Of a stretch of DNA of 64,000 nucleotides, positions 47,460 to 59,993 are shown in pieces. Below the pieces are notes generated by a model that saw only the letters and a list, made by a program, of their open reading frames with translations, did no database searches and had not been told where the DNA came from. The translations under genes were made by a program, and so were the position numbers. The stretch's first letter is position 1. The number at the start of each line of letters is the position of its first letter. The DNA lies in contig CAWFCV010000003.1 in the NCBI GenBank assembly GCA_963814435.1, positions 310,001 through 374,000 of the forward strand. Direction: 5' to 3'. The stretch comes from JAEUPI01 sp963814435 (lineage in GTDB: Bacteria; Pseudomonadota; Gammaproteobacteria; Burkholderiales; Burkholderiaceae_C).

Positions 47460-47489
47460 AGTCTAGAAATATTGACGATAAAGTGTCAA
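47460..47489 (-). promoter_or_regulatory. Promoter of dctPQM overlapping a small operator palindrome
   Basis: On the minus strand, TTGACA (47489-47484) and TAGACT (47465-47460) are spaced by 18 bases, a fair sigma-70 promoter. The inverted pair TTGAC (47472-47476) and GTCAA (47485-47489) overlays its -35 box. It lies between dctP and the divergent regulator gene, as expected for an operator of that regulator. Confidence 0.5.
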
Positions 47490-47507
47490 CAAATCCTTGA
47501 GATTTCA

Positions 47508-48056
47508 GTGAAAACACCGACCCCGCGCAAGAGCACACCCCCGCGCACGCCGGCGCCGCGCCCGGGAGGCATCGTCTCGTCGTCGCACCTGGTGTCGCCG
47601 CGCAGCGTGGAGCTGTCGGAGTTCGAGTTCGGCCTCATCGTCGCGTGGAACGCGTTCTCGCGCTGGGCGGTGCGCTGCATGGCGGCGGCCGGATGCCCCG
47701 ACCTGACGATCACCGACGTGCTGCTGGTGCACCACCTGTGCCACCGGGCCCGCAACAAGAAGCTGGCCGACATCTGTTTCGTGCTGAACTACGAAGACAC
47801 ACACGTGGTGGCCTATTCGCTGAAGAAGCTGGTGGCCGCCGGGCTCGCGCAAGCCGACAGACTGGGCAAGGAGGTGTTCTACAGCCCCACGGTGCAAGGC
47901 GAGGCCTTCGTCCAGCAGTACCGCGACGTGCGCGAGGATTGCCTCGTGAAGAGCCTGGACACCGAGCTCAACGCCGACATCGGCGAACTCGCGCGGCTGC
48001 TGCGCACGATGTCGGGCATGTACGACCAGGCGGCCCGGGCGGCGACGTCGCTGTGA
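47508..48056 (+). CDS. MarR-like winged-helix regulator
   Basis: A cytoplasmic regulator of about 182 residues. The core runs ELSEFEFGLIVAWNAFSRW, ITDVLLVHHLCHRARNKKLA, then the recognition region NYEDTHVVAYSLKKLVAAGLA and a wing GKEVFYSPTVQG. It is a MarR-type fold and probably controls the divergent dctPQM and its own downstream genes. The start is uncertain: GTG at 47508 is taken, since the TTG at 47472 lies in the operator. Its stop overlaps a GTG (GTGA, 48053-48056) that opens the repeat region and the racemase gene. Confidence 0.75.
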   Translation: MKTPTPRKSTPPRTPAPRPGGIVSSSHLVSPRSVELSEFEFGLIVAWNAFSRWAVRCMAAAGCPDLTITDVLLVHHLCHRARNKKLADICFVLNYEDTHVVAYSLKKLVAAGLAQADRLGKEVFYSPTVQGEAFVQQYRDVREDCLVKSLDTELNADIGELARLLRTMSGMYDQAARAATSL

Positions 48057-48067
48057 ACCTGCACGGT

Positions 48068-48349
48068 GTGCTGATGCTCGATACCCGTTTTGGTTGCGAC
48101 CCACATCGCTGCGCGATATGAGTCTCCACCGAAACGATCCGACGGTTCTGGGCGTGCTGATGCTCGATACCCGTTTTGGTTGCGACCCACATCGCTGCGC
48201 GATATGAGTCTCCACCGAAACGATCCGACGGTTCTGGGCGTGCTGATGCTCGATACCCGTTTCGGTTGCGACCCACATCGCTGCGCGACATGAGTCTCCA
48301 CCGAAACGATCCGACTGTTCTGGGCGTGCTGATGCTCGATACCCGTTTT
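48068..48349 (+). repeat. 86-bp tandem repeat with ATGA-coupled mini-ORFs
   Basis: A 24-base unit starting GTGCTGATGCTCGATACCCG occurs four times at 48068, 48154, 48240 and 48326. It is separated by three 62-base segments that are alike but for two changes in the third. The period is 86. Each segment contains an ATG that overlaps the previous frame's stop as ATGA (48118, 48204, 48290). Three short frames result: 48053-48121 (GTG start, 22 residues), 48118-48207 and 48204-48293 (29 residues each). The latter two read MSLHRNDPTVLGVLMLDTRF then GCDPHRCA plus I or T. The fourth ATG opens the full racemase gene. Confidence 0.92.
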
Positions 48350-48954
48350 CCGCGCATTCGTGGCGACGTGGGTCATCCTGAGAGCTTTCAGGTGCCGGTG
48401 CGCCACGCCATCGTGCGCGGCGCCACCGCGCGGCGCGTCGTGCGCGACGGTGACCCGACGCTGCTGCAGCCGTTCATCGACGCGGCGCGCGCGCTGGTTG
48501 CGCAGGGCGCCACTGCCATCACCACCAGTTGCGGCTTTCTGGTGCAGTTCCAGGCCGAATTGCAGGCCGCGCTGCCGGTGCCGGTGTGGACCTCGAGCCT
48601 GCTCAAGCTGCCCGAGCTGAGGCGGCCGGGTGTGCTGACGGTGGACGCGGCGTCGCTCGTGGCCGCGCACCTGCGCTCTGCAGGCGCGCCGACCGCCACG
48701 CCGGTCGAAGGCCTGGCGCCGGGTTGTTCGCTGCAGCGCACGCTGCTCGAAGACCTGCCGACGCTGGATGTCGCCGCGGCCGAGGTCGAGGTGGTCGCCG
48801 CCGCGCGGCGACTGCTGGCGCGCGAACCGTCAATCGACGCGCTGGTGTTCGAATGCACCAACATGCCACCCTATGCCGAGGCCGTGGCGCGCGCCACCGG
48901 CCGGCCGGTGCACCATTTGCTGACGCTCGTGCACGAGCGTCTGAAGGACCTGAC

Positions 48955-48958
<4 letters not shown>
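48290..48958 (+). CDS. Aspartate/glutamate racemase-family protein
   Basis: A 222-residue enzyme of the Asp/Glu/hydantoin racemase fold. The two catalytic Cys are in TAITTSCGFLVQF and LVFECTNMPPY. The N-terminus MSLHRNDPTVLGVLMLDTRF is supplied by the last unit of the tandem repeat. The first unit suggests an older start GTG at 48053 reading NLHGVLMLDTRF. No ribosome site precedes the ATG at 48290, so it may depend on coupling from the mini-ORFs. Its stop overlaps the hydantoinase start as ATGA. In this setting it probably racemises or processes hydantoin- or oxoproline-type substrates. Confidence 0.8.
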
Positions 48959-52752
<3,794 letters not shown>

Positions 52753-52767
52753 CCGCGGCGGGGCAGT

Positions 52768-52959
52768 CTATTCGTCGCGATAGCCGCGCCAGCGCTTCAT
52801 CGCCTCGCGCATCAGATCGGTCTGGCTCTTGAATCTCGTGCAGCCATCGCAGATGCGCCAATGGATCTGCAGTGCCAGCCGGTCGGCCAGCGGCAGCTCG
52901 CGGTCCTGGCTTTCGAGGACCAGGCGGGTGACCTCGCGGCAACTGCGTTCGAAGCGCAT
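52768..52959 (-). CDS. Small zinc-finger anti-sigma factor
   Basis: A 63-residue protein with the zf-HC2 site HWRICDGC (HxxxCxxC). Its ATG shares one base with the stop of the sigma gene (TGATG), so the pair is coupled. By family it binds and holds the ECF sigma factor until a signal frees it. It lacks a membrane anchor and is therefore a soluble type, as in other bufferin loci. Confidence 0.8.
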   Translation of the reverse strand: MRFERSCREVTRLVLESQDRELPLADRLALQIHWRICDGCTRFKSQTDLMREAMKRWRGYRDE

Positions 52960-53522
52960 CAGTTCGTCCGGCTCACGCTGGCGAACCAGCTTTGTTGAAG
53001 GCAATCGCGCAATCGGAGTCGCGCCCGGTGCAGCAGCACCCACAGGTTCGTCGACGTGATCGACAGTTCCTTACAGATCTCGTCGGTACCCAGCTCCAGC
53101 CATTCGCGCATCATGAAGACGCGGCCCTGGGTGGCAGGCAGCTTCTCCATGCAGGTTTCGAGCACCTCGAAGAACTGGCGTTGGCCGAGGCAGGCTTCGG
53201 GATTGCCCCAATCCTGCGGCTGGTCGCGCCAATGCCCGTCGGCAGCGAAAAGCAGCTCCTCGATGTCGGTCTCGTCGTCGTCGCACAGGATGGTCGCTTC
53301 GCGGCTGTGCCGGCGCAACTGGTCGATGACCTTGTGTTTCAGGATGCCGACCAGCCAGGTCTTCAGCTGCGACTGCCCGCCAAACGACAGCGGCTTCTCC
53401 AGCGCGGCCAGCAGGGTGTCGGACACCGCGTCTTCGGCCCAGGCGTCGTTGCGCAACTGCGAGCGGGCGTAGCGCAGCAGCTGCGGGCGCAGGGTCTCGA
53501 CCTGTCGGGCAAACTCGCTCAT
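52959..53522 (-). CDS. ECF-family RNA polymerase sigma factor
   Basis: A 187-residue sigma factor. Region 2 has LLRYARSQLRNDAWAEDAVSD, TLLAALEKP and QLKTWLVGILKHKVID. Region 4 has GRVFMMREWLELGTDEICKEL and TSTNLWVLLHRARLRLRDCL. It is divergent from bufABC, which it most likely transcribes, in response to copper or oxidative stress as known for this kind of locus. The 121-base gap holds a candidate promoter. Confidence 0.88.
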   Translation of the reverse strand: MSEFARQVETLRPQLLRYARSQLRNDAWAEDAVSDTLLAALEKPLSFGGQSQLKTWLVGILKHKVIDQLRRHSREATILCDDDETDIEELLFAADGHWRDQPQDWGNPEACLGQRQFFEVLETCMEKLPATQGRVFMMREWLELGTDEICKELSITSTNLWVLLHRARLRLRDCLQQSWFASVSRTN

Positions 53523-53554
53523 GCTAGCGTTGTGGTCGGCGGGTTGCGGCGAGT

Positions 53555-53579
53555 GTAAGGATTTTGCGGCCCGACCGAC
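53555..53579 (+). promoter_or_regulatory. Candidate ECF promoter of the bufferin operon
   Basis: GTAAGG (53555-53560) and CGAC (53576-53579) are spaced by 15 bases, similar to GTAAcc/CGAA-type ECF promoters. The match is short, and a second reading is possible. It lies 65 bases before the bufA start. Confidence 0.3.
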
Positions 53580-53643
53580 ACACGACGCGTCGCCGGCGAC
53601 AATGGCGGTGATGAACCGATAACCCCTTCAAGGAGCTGGACCC

Positions 53644-53919
53644 ATGAACCAACGTCTGATCGTCTCCTCGGCCCTGGCGTCGATGCTGGCGCTGGGCCTT
53701 GCCGGCCAGGCTGCTGCGCAGACCAAGGAAAAGGAGAAGTGCTTCGGTATCGCCAAGGCGGGCCAGAACGATTGCGCCAACCTGGCGGGCACGCATTCGT
53801 GCGCCGGCCAGAACAAGGTGGACAACGACCCGGGCGAATGGAAGTACGTGGCCAAGGGCACCTGCAAGGACATGAAGGGCATGACCGAGACCGAGGCCAA
53901 GGCGCAGGGCAAGAAGTAA
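53644..53919 (+). CDS. bufA1: Bufferin precursor (DUF2282)
   Basis: A 91-residue exported peptide precursor with a leader ending in AAAQTKE. Four Cys are placed in KCFGIAKAGQNDCANL, GTHSCAGQNK and KGTCKDMKG, the DUF2282 pattern. Bufferins are peptides whose Cys are changed to thiooxazoles by BufB with BufC; they bind copper in the periplasm. The ribosome site AAGGAG stands ten bases before the ATG. It is first in bufABC. Confidence 0.9.
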   Translation: MNQRLIVSSALASMLALGLAGQAAAQTKEKEKCFGIAKAGQNDCANLAGTHSCAGQNKVDNDPGEWKYVAKGTCKDMKGMTETEAKAQGKK

Positions 53920-53944
53920 CGCCCTCCGACGCACGGAGCCCGCG

Positions 53945-54802
53945 GTGGCTGCCATGCATGCCGGGATCGGGTGGCGCCAGCCGCACTACGCCGAACTGCT
54001 CGAACGCCGGCCGGAACTCGGGTTCGTCGAGGTCCATTCGGAGAACTTCTTTGCCGATGGCGGCGCCGCACTCGCCGTGCTGCAGCGCGGCCGCGAACAC
54101 TACGACATCAGCCTGCACGGCGTGGGGCTCGCGCTCGGCTCGGCCGCCGGCCTCGACCCCTGGCACCTGGACCGGCTGGCCGCTCTGGTCGGGCGCATCG
54201 ATCCGGTGCGTGTCAGCGACCATGCCAGCTTTGCGCGCGCCAGCTTCGGTGCCGGCGCGCCGGTGATCCACGGCAACGACCTGCTGCCGATCGCTTTCAC
54301 CGAGGCGTCGCTGGACATCATGGTGCGCCATGTGCAGCAGGTGCAGGAGCGTCTGCGCCGGCCGATCGCGGTAGAGAACCTCTCGGCCTACCTGCGCTGG
54401 GCCGACGATTCGATCGGCGAGGCCGAGTTCTTCAACGCGCTGACCCTGCGTTCGGGCTGCGCGCTGCTGCTGGACGTGAACAACCTCGTGGTCAATGCCA
54501 TCAACCAGGGCGCCGATCCGATTGCCGCGCCGTGCGCCTTCGTCGACGCGATCGATGCCGGCAGCGTGGCCGAGATCCATCTCGCGGGCTACGACGATGG
54601 CGACGCGCTGGTGATCGACGACCACGGCAGCCGCGTCCACCCTCCGGTGTGGCAGGTGTTTCGCCACGCGGTCGGCCGGCTCGGCGCGCGTCCGACGCTG
54701 ATCGAGTGGGACACCGCGATACCGGCGCTCGACGTGCTGCTCGACGAGGCCGCACTCGCGCAGCACGTGCTGGCCGCGCGCGACGTCGAAACCGTGTCAT
54801 GA
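53945..54802 (+). CDS. bufB: Multinuclear iron-dependent oxidase BufB (DUF692)
   Basis: A 285-residue MNIO enzyme with a TIM-barrel fold. Metal-ligand strings are GFVEVHSENFF, DISLHGVGLAL, VRVSDHASF, PIAVENLSAY, ALLLDVNNLVVNA and VAEIHLAGYDDGD. It oxidises Cys of the bufferin precursor. The start is GTG at 53945, with an in-frame ATG at 53954. Its stop overlaps the bufC start as ATGA. Confidence 0.92.
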   Translation: MAAMHAGIGWRQPHYAELLERRPELGFVEVHSENFFADGGAALAVLQRGREHYDISLHGVGLALGSAAGLDPWHLDRLAALVGRIDPVRVSDHASFARASFGAGAPVIHGNDLLPIAFTEASLDIMVRHVQQVQERLRRPIAVENLSAYLRWADDSIGEAEFFNALTLRSGCALLLDVNNLVVNAINQGADPIAAPCAFVDAIDAGSVAEIHLAGYDDGDALVIDDHGSRVHPPVWQVFRHAVGRLGARPTLIEWDTAIPALDVLLDEAALAQHVLAARDVETVS

Positions 54803-55594
54803 GCCCGACCGCGGCCCACCAGCGAGAGGCGTTGCGCCAGCAGCAGCTGTTGCGCGCGCTCTGGCGCCGCAGCGACGACGCCGCGGTCGCCTTGTGGTCG
54901 CGCGATCTGCCGCAGCGCGTCGCACAGGCTTTGGCCGCCTATCGCGGCAATGGCGCGGCGACGGCGCAGCGCGCGCTCGCGGCGGCCTACCCCACGGTGC
55001 GCGAGTTGCTCGGCGACGAGTCGTTTGACATGCTGGCGCGCTCCGTGTGGCATCGACATGCACCACAGCGCGGTGACCTGGCACAGCACGGCGCGCAGCT
55101 GCCGGCGTTCATCGAGGCCGACCCGCAGCTGGCTTCGGAGCCCTATCTGGCCGACGTGGCGCGGCTCGATTGGGCGGTGCACACCATCGAGCAGGCGGCC
55201 GATGCGCCCGGCGCAGGTCGAGGGCCTGGAGCGACTGGCGCACGACGATCCGGCCGCGCTGCGCCTCGTGATGCGCCCCGGCGTGGCGCTGCTGCGCTCG
55301 CGCTGGCCGCTGGTCGCCATCTGGCAGGCGCATCGTCGTGTCGAGGCCGACCGCTTCGATGCGGTGAAGGCCGCGTTTCGCGCCGGTCAGGGCGAGGCCG
55401 CGTGGGTCTGGCGCGACGGCTGGCGCGCGGCCGTGACCGCGCTGGCCGAGCCGCAGGCTGCATTCGTCGAGGCCGTGCTCGCCGGCGATTGCCTGGGGCA
55501 GGCGCTCACGCGGGCCGGTCAGGCGTTCGTGTTCGAAGACTGGCTGCGTGACGCGCTGACCCGGCAGTGGCTTCGTGCGGTCAGGTTGGAATGA
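54799..55594 (+). CDS. bufC: BufC partner protein (DUF2063), frameshifted near 55210
   Basis: A protein of about 264 residues when corrected. The first part reads RVAQALAAYRGNGAATAQRALAAAYPTVRELLG, LARSVWHRHAPQRGDLAQHG and LADVARLDWAVH, typical of DUF2063 with its precursor-binding fold. Near 55205-55215 one extra C in GCGCCCGGCG shifts frame, and the end continues in another frame (QVEGLERLAHDDPAALRL to LRDALTRQWLRAV). BufC brings the bufferin leader to BufB. Confidence 0.85.
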
Positions 55595-55743
55595 ACGTCG
55601 AGCGCAGCACGCCGATGGACGCCCTGGTTCGCCGATTCGCCGCGCCGGCGCGGCGCGGCCTGCGCCGCGGCTCGCGCTCCGCGATTGCACGTGCATCTGG
55701 CATGACCGGTCGCGGCCGTAAACAGGGCCGACTGGCAGAATGA
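55591..55743 (+). CDS. Possible small basic protein bridging bufC and ynjB
   Basis: A 50-residue frame starting MNVERSTPMDALVRRFAAPA, rich in Arg and Ala. Its ATG overlaps the bufC stop (ATGA, 55591-55594) and its stop overlaps the next gene's ATG (ATGA, 55740-55743). The double overlap and high third-position GC in the first two thirds suggest it may be real. It matches no family I know, and chance in GC-rich DNA is possible. Confidence 0.35.
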   Translation: MNVERSTPMDALVRRFAAPARRGLRRGSRSAIARASGMTGRGRKQGRLAE

Positions 55744-56942
55744 CCGTGATGGCCATCTTCCCCACGCGGCGGCGCGTGCTGCTCGGCGCACTGGCGTGGC
55801 CGCTGGCGGCGGACGCGCAATCGAACTGGAGCCGCATCGAGCAGGCGGCGCGCGGTCAGACGGTGTACTTCAACGCCTGGGCCGGCAGCGAGCGCGTCAA
55901 TGCCTACCTGCAATGGGCGGCCGGCGAGCTGCAGCGCCAGTTCGGCGTCAAGCTCGAGCACGTGAAGATCACCGACACCGTCGAGGCGGTGCGCCGGGTG
56001 CGCGCCGAAAAGGCGGCGGGGCGTAGCGACGGCTCGGTCGACGTGGTCTGGATCAATGGCGAAAACTTCCTGGCGATGAAGCGCGAAGGCCTGTTGCACG
56101 GGCCGTTTGCGGAAAGCCTGCCGTCGTATGCCTATGTCGACACCGTCGGCAAGCCGACCACGCGGGTCGACTTCTCCGAGCCGGTCGACGGCTTCGAGGC
56201 GCCGTGGGGCATGGCGCAGTACACCTTCTTCGCCGACCGCCAGCGTGTGGCCCGGCCGCCCGGCAGCATGGCCGAATTGCTCGAATGGGCGCGCGCAACG
56301 CCGGGGCGCTTCACCTATCCGCGACCACCGCAGTTCCTGGGCACCACCTTTCTCAAGCAGGCGCTGATCGAGCTGTCCGGCGAGCGCGCCCACCTGGCGC
56401 AGCCGACGACGCCGTCGATCTTCGCGGCGCGCACGCCGGCCTTGTGGGCCTTCCTCGACGCGCTGCATCCGCACCTGTGGCGTGAGGGCAGGCAGTTTCC
56501 GACCAGCCCCGCCGCGGCGCGACAGATGCTCGCCGATGGCGAGTTGTTCATCGCCACGACGTTCAATCCCAACGAGGCGGCGAATCAGATCGCCGCCAAG
56601 GCGCTCGCGGCCAGCGTGTACAGCTACCAGCACAGCGGCGGCACCGTCGGCAACACGCACTTCCTGGCGATCCCGTTCAATGCGCGCGCGAAGGAAGGCG
56701 CCCAGGTCGCGATCAACTTCCTGCTGTCGCCTTTGGCACAGGCGCGCAAAGCCGACATCGCGGTGTGGGGCGACCCGACCGTGTTGGCCTTGAGCAAGCT
56801 GCCGCCCGACCAACGCGCCGGTTTCGACACCACCGGCGTGCCCGGGGCGGTGCAACGGCCCGCACCCACGTTGCCCGAGCCGCACGCGAGCTGGGTCGAG
56901 CCGCTGGAGCGCGAGTGGGCCCGTCGCTACGGCGTCGGCTGA
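55740..56942 (+). CDS. ynjB: YnjB-like ABC substrate-binding protein
   Basis: A 400-residue exported binding protein with a leader carrying RRR, then VLLGALAWPLAADAQ. Family strings are YFNAWAGSERVNAYLQWA, VDVVWINGENFLAMKREGLL, PWGMAQYTFFAD and FTYPRPPQFLGTTF. It is of the thiamine/iron-like cluster, as in E. coli YnjB. The ligand is unknown. It opens the operon ynjBCD-ynjF. Confidence 0.87.
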   Translation: MTVMAIFPTRRRVLLGALAWPLAADAQSNWSRIEQAARGQTVYFNAWAGSERVNAYLQWAAGELQRQFGVKLEHVKITDTVEAVRRVRAEKAAGRSDGSVDVVWINGENFLAMKREGLLHGPFAESLPSYAYVDTVGKPTTRVDFSEPVDGFEAPWGMAQYTFFADRQRVARPPGSMAELLEWARATPGRFTYPRPPQFLGTTFLKQALIELSGERAHLAQPTTPSIFAARTPALWAFLDALHPHLWREGRQFPTSPAAARQMLADGELFIATTFNPNEAANQIAAKALAASVYSYQHSGGTVGNTHFLAIPFNARAKEGAQVAINFLLSPLAQARKADIAVWGDPTVLALSKLPPDQRAGFDTTGVPGAVQRPAPTLPEPHASWVEPLEREWARRYGVG

Positions 56943-56964
56943 GCCCTCTGCGCCTGCCTGGCCG

Positions 56965-58671
56965 ATGACCCGCCCGCTCACAGGCCCGCTGGTGCGGGCG
57001 GGGCGTGCTGTGGCGCGGCTGGTGTTCGCCGGGTTCTTCGTGCTGCCCTTGGTGCTCGCCCTGGTGCTGGCGCTGGCCCAGGCCAGCGGACCCGGCGCGT
57101 GGCGAGCGCTGATCGCGGACCCGCAGTCGCTGCCCGCCTGGCGATCGAGCGTGGTGACGGCGGTGAGCAGCAGCACGCTCGCGCTGTGGCTGGCGATGGC
57201 CGTCACCACGCACCTGCACGGCACGCGCGCGTGGCGTCACCTGTCGTCGGCCGTCGCGCCGATGCTGGCGGTGCCGCACGCGGCCTTTGCGATCGGGTTC
57301 GCGGTGCTGGTGATGCCCAGCGGCCTGCTCGCACGCCTGATCGCGCCATTCGCCGGCTGGGACGTGCCGCCGGACTGGCGCAGCGTCAACGACAGTCGGG
57401 GCATCGGCATGATCGTCGTGCTCACCCTGAAGGAGCTGCCGTTCCTGCTCTGGAACCTCGTCGCGTTGCTGGCCCGGCCCGAACTGTCCGCGCAACTGGA
57501 GCGCCATCTGATCCAGGGGCGCACCATGGGTTATGCCCCGGCACCGATCTGGTGGCGGGTGTTGTGGCCGATGTTGCTGCCCAGGCTGGCATGGCCGATG
57601 CTGGCGGTGCTGGCCTACAGCCTCTCGGTGGTCGACGTCGGGCTGGTGATCGGGCCGTTGTCGCCACCGACCCTCGCGGTGCTGGCGTGGCAGTCGCTGT
57701 TGGACGGTGATCCGGCCAGCCAGGCGCTCGGCGCGGCGCAGGTGCTGTGCCTGGCGGCCACGTTGGCGGGCCTGGTCGGGCTCGGCTGGCTGGTCGGCCG
57801 TGCCTGGCAACGGCTGGCGCTGCATCGTGCGCTGAGCGGCCGCCGCAGTGAGGCCGCCTCCCGTGGCGTGTCCGCGCGGGCGAGCCTGGCGCTCTGGCTC
57901 GCCGCCGTGGCCGTGTACGCGGCTGTCGGCACGATGCTGGCGTTCGCCGCCAGTGCCGGGCCCTGGCCGTTTCCGCAGCTGGCTCCCGAGTCGTGGCACC
58001 CTGGCGCCTGGCTGCGTGCAACCGCCTGGCCGACGCTGGCGTTCAGCGGTGCGTTGGCGGGCGCTGCGGCGGTGCTCGCGCTGGCCCTGACGGTGGCCTG
58101 GCTCGAGGCCACGCCTGCGCATTGGGATGCGGCGTTGATGCCGGTGGTGCTGGCGCCGCTGGCGATTCCCGCGCTGTTGCTGATGGTCGGGCTGTACCGC
58201 GGCGCGTTGGCCCTTCGTCTCGACGGCAGCGTGTGGGGCCTGCTGTGGGTGCACGTGATCGTCGTGCTGCCGTACACGCTGATCGTGCTGGCGCCGGCCT
58301 GGCGCAGCTTCGATCCGCGCTACGAGACCACCGCATTGGCGCTCGGCCGGCGTCGCCTGGCGTTCTGGTGGCGCGTGAAGTGGCCGATGCAACGGGCGCC
58401 GATGGCGGCCGCGCTGTCGGTGGGCTTCGCGGTGGCGGTGGCGCAGTATCTGCCGACGCTGTTCATCGGTGCTGGGCGCTTTGCCACGGTCAGCACCGAG
58501 GCCGTCACGCTGGCCGCGGGTGGACAGCGCCAGACGGCGGCGGTGTATGCGCTGTGGCAGGCCTTGCTGCCGTTGCTGGGCTTCGCGCTGGCAGGCGCGG
58601 CCAGGCGCTCTGCTGCGGCGACCGCAGACCCCACGATGAAGCGACACTCGCGCCGATGGCCCTCGAACTGA
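56965..58671 (+). CDS. ynjC: YnjC-like fused double permease
   Basis: A 568-residue inner-membrane protein with about twelve helices, two copies of the binding-protein-dependent permease domain. The EAA-like loops are in RHLIQGRTMGYAPAPIWWRV and ALGRRRLAFWWRVKWPMQRAP. The first half has AVAPMLAVPHAAFAIGF. The last 16 bases overlap the ATPase gene. Confidence 0.87.
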   Translation: MTRPLTGPLVRAGRAVARLVFAGFFVLPLVLALVLALAQASGPGAWRALIADPQSLPAWRSSVVTAVSSSTLALWLAMAVTTHLHGTRAWRHLSSAVAPMLAVPHAAFAIGFAVLVMPSGLLARLIAPFAGWDVPPDWRSVNDSRGIGMIVVLTLKELPFLLWNLVALLARPELSAQLERHLIQGRTMGYAPAPIWWRVLWPMLLPRLAWPMLAVLAYSLSVVDVGLVIGPLSPPTLAVLAWQSLLDGDPASQALGAAQVLCLAATLAGLVGLGWLVGRAWQRLALHRALSGRRSEAASRGVSARASLALWLAAVAVYAAVGTMLAFAASAGPWPFPQLAPESWHPGAWLRATAWPTLAFSGALAGAAAVLALALTVAWLEATPAHWDAALMPVVLAPLAIPALLLMVGLYRGALALRLDGSVWGLLWVHVIVVLPYTLIVLAPAWRSFDPRYETTALALGRRRLAFWWRVKWPMQRAPMAAALSVGFAVAVAQYLPTLFIGAGRFATVSTEAVTLAAGGQRQTAAVYALWQALLPLLGFALAGAARRSAAATADPTMKRHSRRWPSN

Positions 58672-59310
58672 TCGATCTATCGCTGTCATTGCCGACGCGG
58701 CCGCTGGTGGCGGGCCTGAACGCCCGCGTCGAGCCGGGCCAGGTGCTCACGCTGATGGGCGAGAGCGGATGCGGCAAGAGCTCGCTGCTGGCCTACCTGG
58801 CCGGCAGCCTGCAGCCGCCGCTGATGGCCGCGGGGGCCGTGCGGCTCGACGGACGTCAGCTCGACCGGCTGCCGATCGAACAACGGCAGATCGGCTTGCT
58901 GTTCCAGGACGATCTGCTGTTCCCCCACATGACCGTGCTGCAGAACCTGCTGTTCGCGACCCCGCGGGGACCGCGTGCTGAGCGTGTGGCGCAGGCGCAG
59001 GCCGGCACTGGCCGATGCGGCGCTGGCCGGCTTCGGTGCGCGCCTGCCCGGCACCTTGTCGGGCGGGCAGCGTGCACGCGTGTCGCTGCTGCGCGCGTTG
59101 CTCGCGCGGCCGCGCGCGGTGCTGCTCGACGAACCGTTTTCGCGGCTGGACGCGACGCTGCGTGCCCAGGTGCGCGAGTTCGTCTGGCAACGGTTGCACG
59201 ACGCGCAGGTGTGCGCGGTGCTCGTGACGCACGATGAGCAGGACACGCCGCCCGGCGCGCGCGGTGATCGACCTGGCCACGCTGCGGCCGGCGCGCAACG
59301 AGAACTCCCG
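58656..59310 (+). CDS. ynjD: YnjD-like ABC ATP-binding protein, frameshifted
   Basis: An ATPase of about 215 residues when corrected. Walker A is LMGESGCGKSS; the Q-loop is GLLFQDDLLFPH. The frame breaks near 59007, after ATPRGPRAERV. In the new frame the signature reads LPGTLSGGQRARVSLLRAL and Walker B AVLLDEPFSRLDA. After VLVTHDEQD a second break near 59258 would be needed to read a normal end (VIDLATLRPARN); without it the frame runs on into ynjF. Both may be sequence errors. Confidence 0.75.
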
Positions 59311-59922
59311 ATGCTTGACCGCATGGCCATGGCCGTGCTGCGCCCCGGCCTGGAGCGACTGGCGACCGGTCTGCACCGGATCGGCGTCGGTGCCGACGCC
59401 GTGACCTGGTGCGGGTTTGCGCTCGGGCTCGCGGCGGCCGCGGCGATCGCGCAGCGGGCTTACGCGCTGGGCCTGGGGCTGATGCTCGCGAGCCGCCTGT
59501 GCGACGGCCTGGACGGCGCGGTTGCGCGCCTGACGCGGCCGACCGACCGCGGCGCGTTCCTCGACATCGCGCTCGATTTCCTGTTCTATGCCAGCATTCC
59601 GCTGGCGTTCGCCTGGTCCGACCCCGCCGCACGCGCGCTGCCGGCGGCCACGCTGCTGGCTGCGTTCATCGGCACCGGGTCCAGCTTCCTGGCGTTTGCC
59701 GTGCTGGCCGAGCGCCGCGGCATCACGAGCAACGACCATCCGCGCAAGGGCTTCTTCTATCTGGGCGGCCTCACCGAGGCCAGCGAGACGCTGATCTGCT
59801 TTGCGTTGATGTGCCTGCTGCCCGGATGGTTTGCGCTGTGGGCCTACGGCTTTGCGCTGCTGTGCGTGGTCACGATCGTCGAGCCGCATCGTGGCCGGTT
59901 GGCGCGCATTTCGTTGAATTGA
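59311..59922 (+). CDS. ynjF: YnjF-like CDP-alcohol phosphatidyltransferase family protein
   Basis: A 203-residue membrane enzyme. The motif CDGLDGAVARLTRPTDRGAFLD fits D-G-x2-A-R-x8-G-x3-D, with the final Asp in GAFLDIALDF. It starts MLDRMAMAVLRPG. The substrate is unknown; in E. coli the gene also ends the ynjABCDEF set, though ynjE (a sulfurtransferase) is not here. Confidence 0.82.
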   Translation: MLDRMAMAVLRPGLERLATGLHRIGVGADAVTWCGFALGLAAAAAIAQRAYALGLGLMLASRLCDGLDGAVARLTRPTDRGAFLDIALDFLFYASIPLAFAWSDPAARALPAATLLAAFIGTGSSFLAFAVLAERRGITSNDHPRKGFFYLGGLTEASETLICFALMCLLPGWFALWAYGFALLCVVTIVEPHRGRLARISLN

Positions 59923-59993
59923 TGTAAGTTGCGTGCGGTCGCTCGCGACCGACGCTTGCCGTCGTTAACCTCGGATGAGACGGGCAGGGGAGC

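Noticed and set aside
48068..48349. CRISPR-like look of a 24-base repeat with regular spacers
   Set aside because: The three spacers are nearly identical, the repeat is part of a coding start, and no cas gene is present; it is a tandem duplication.
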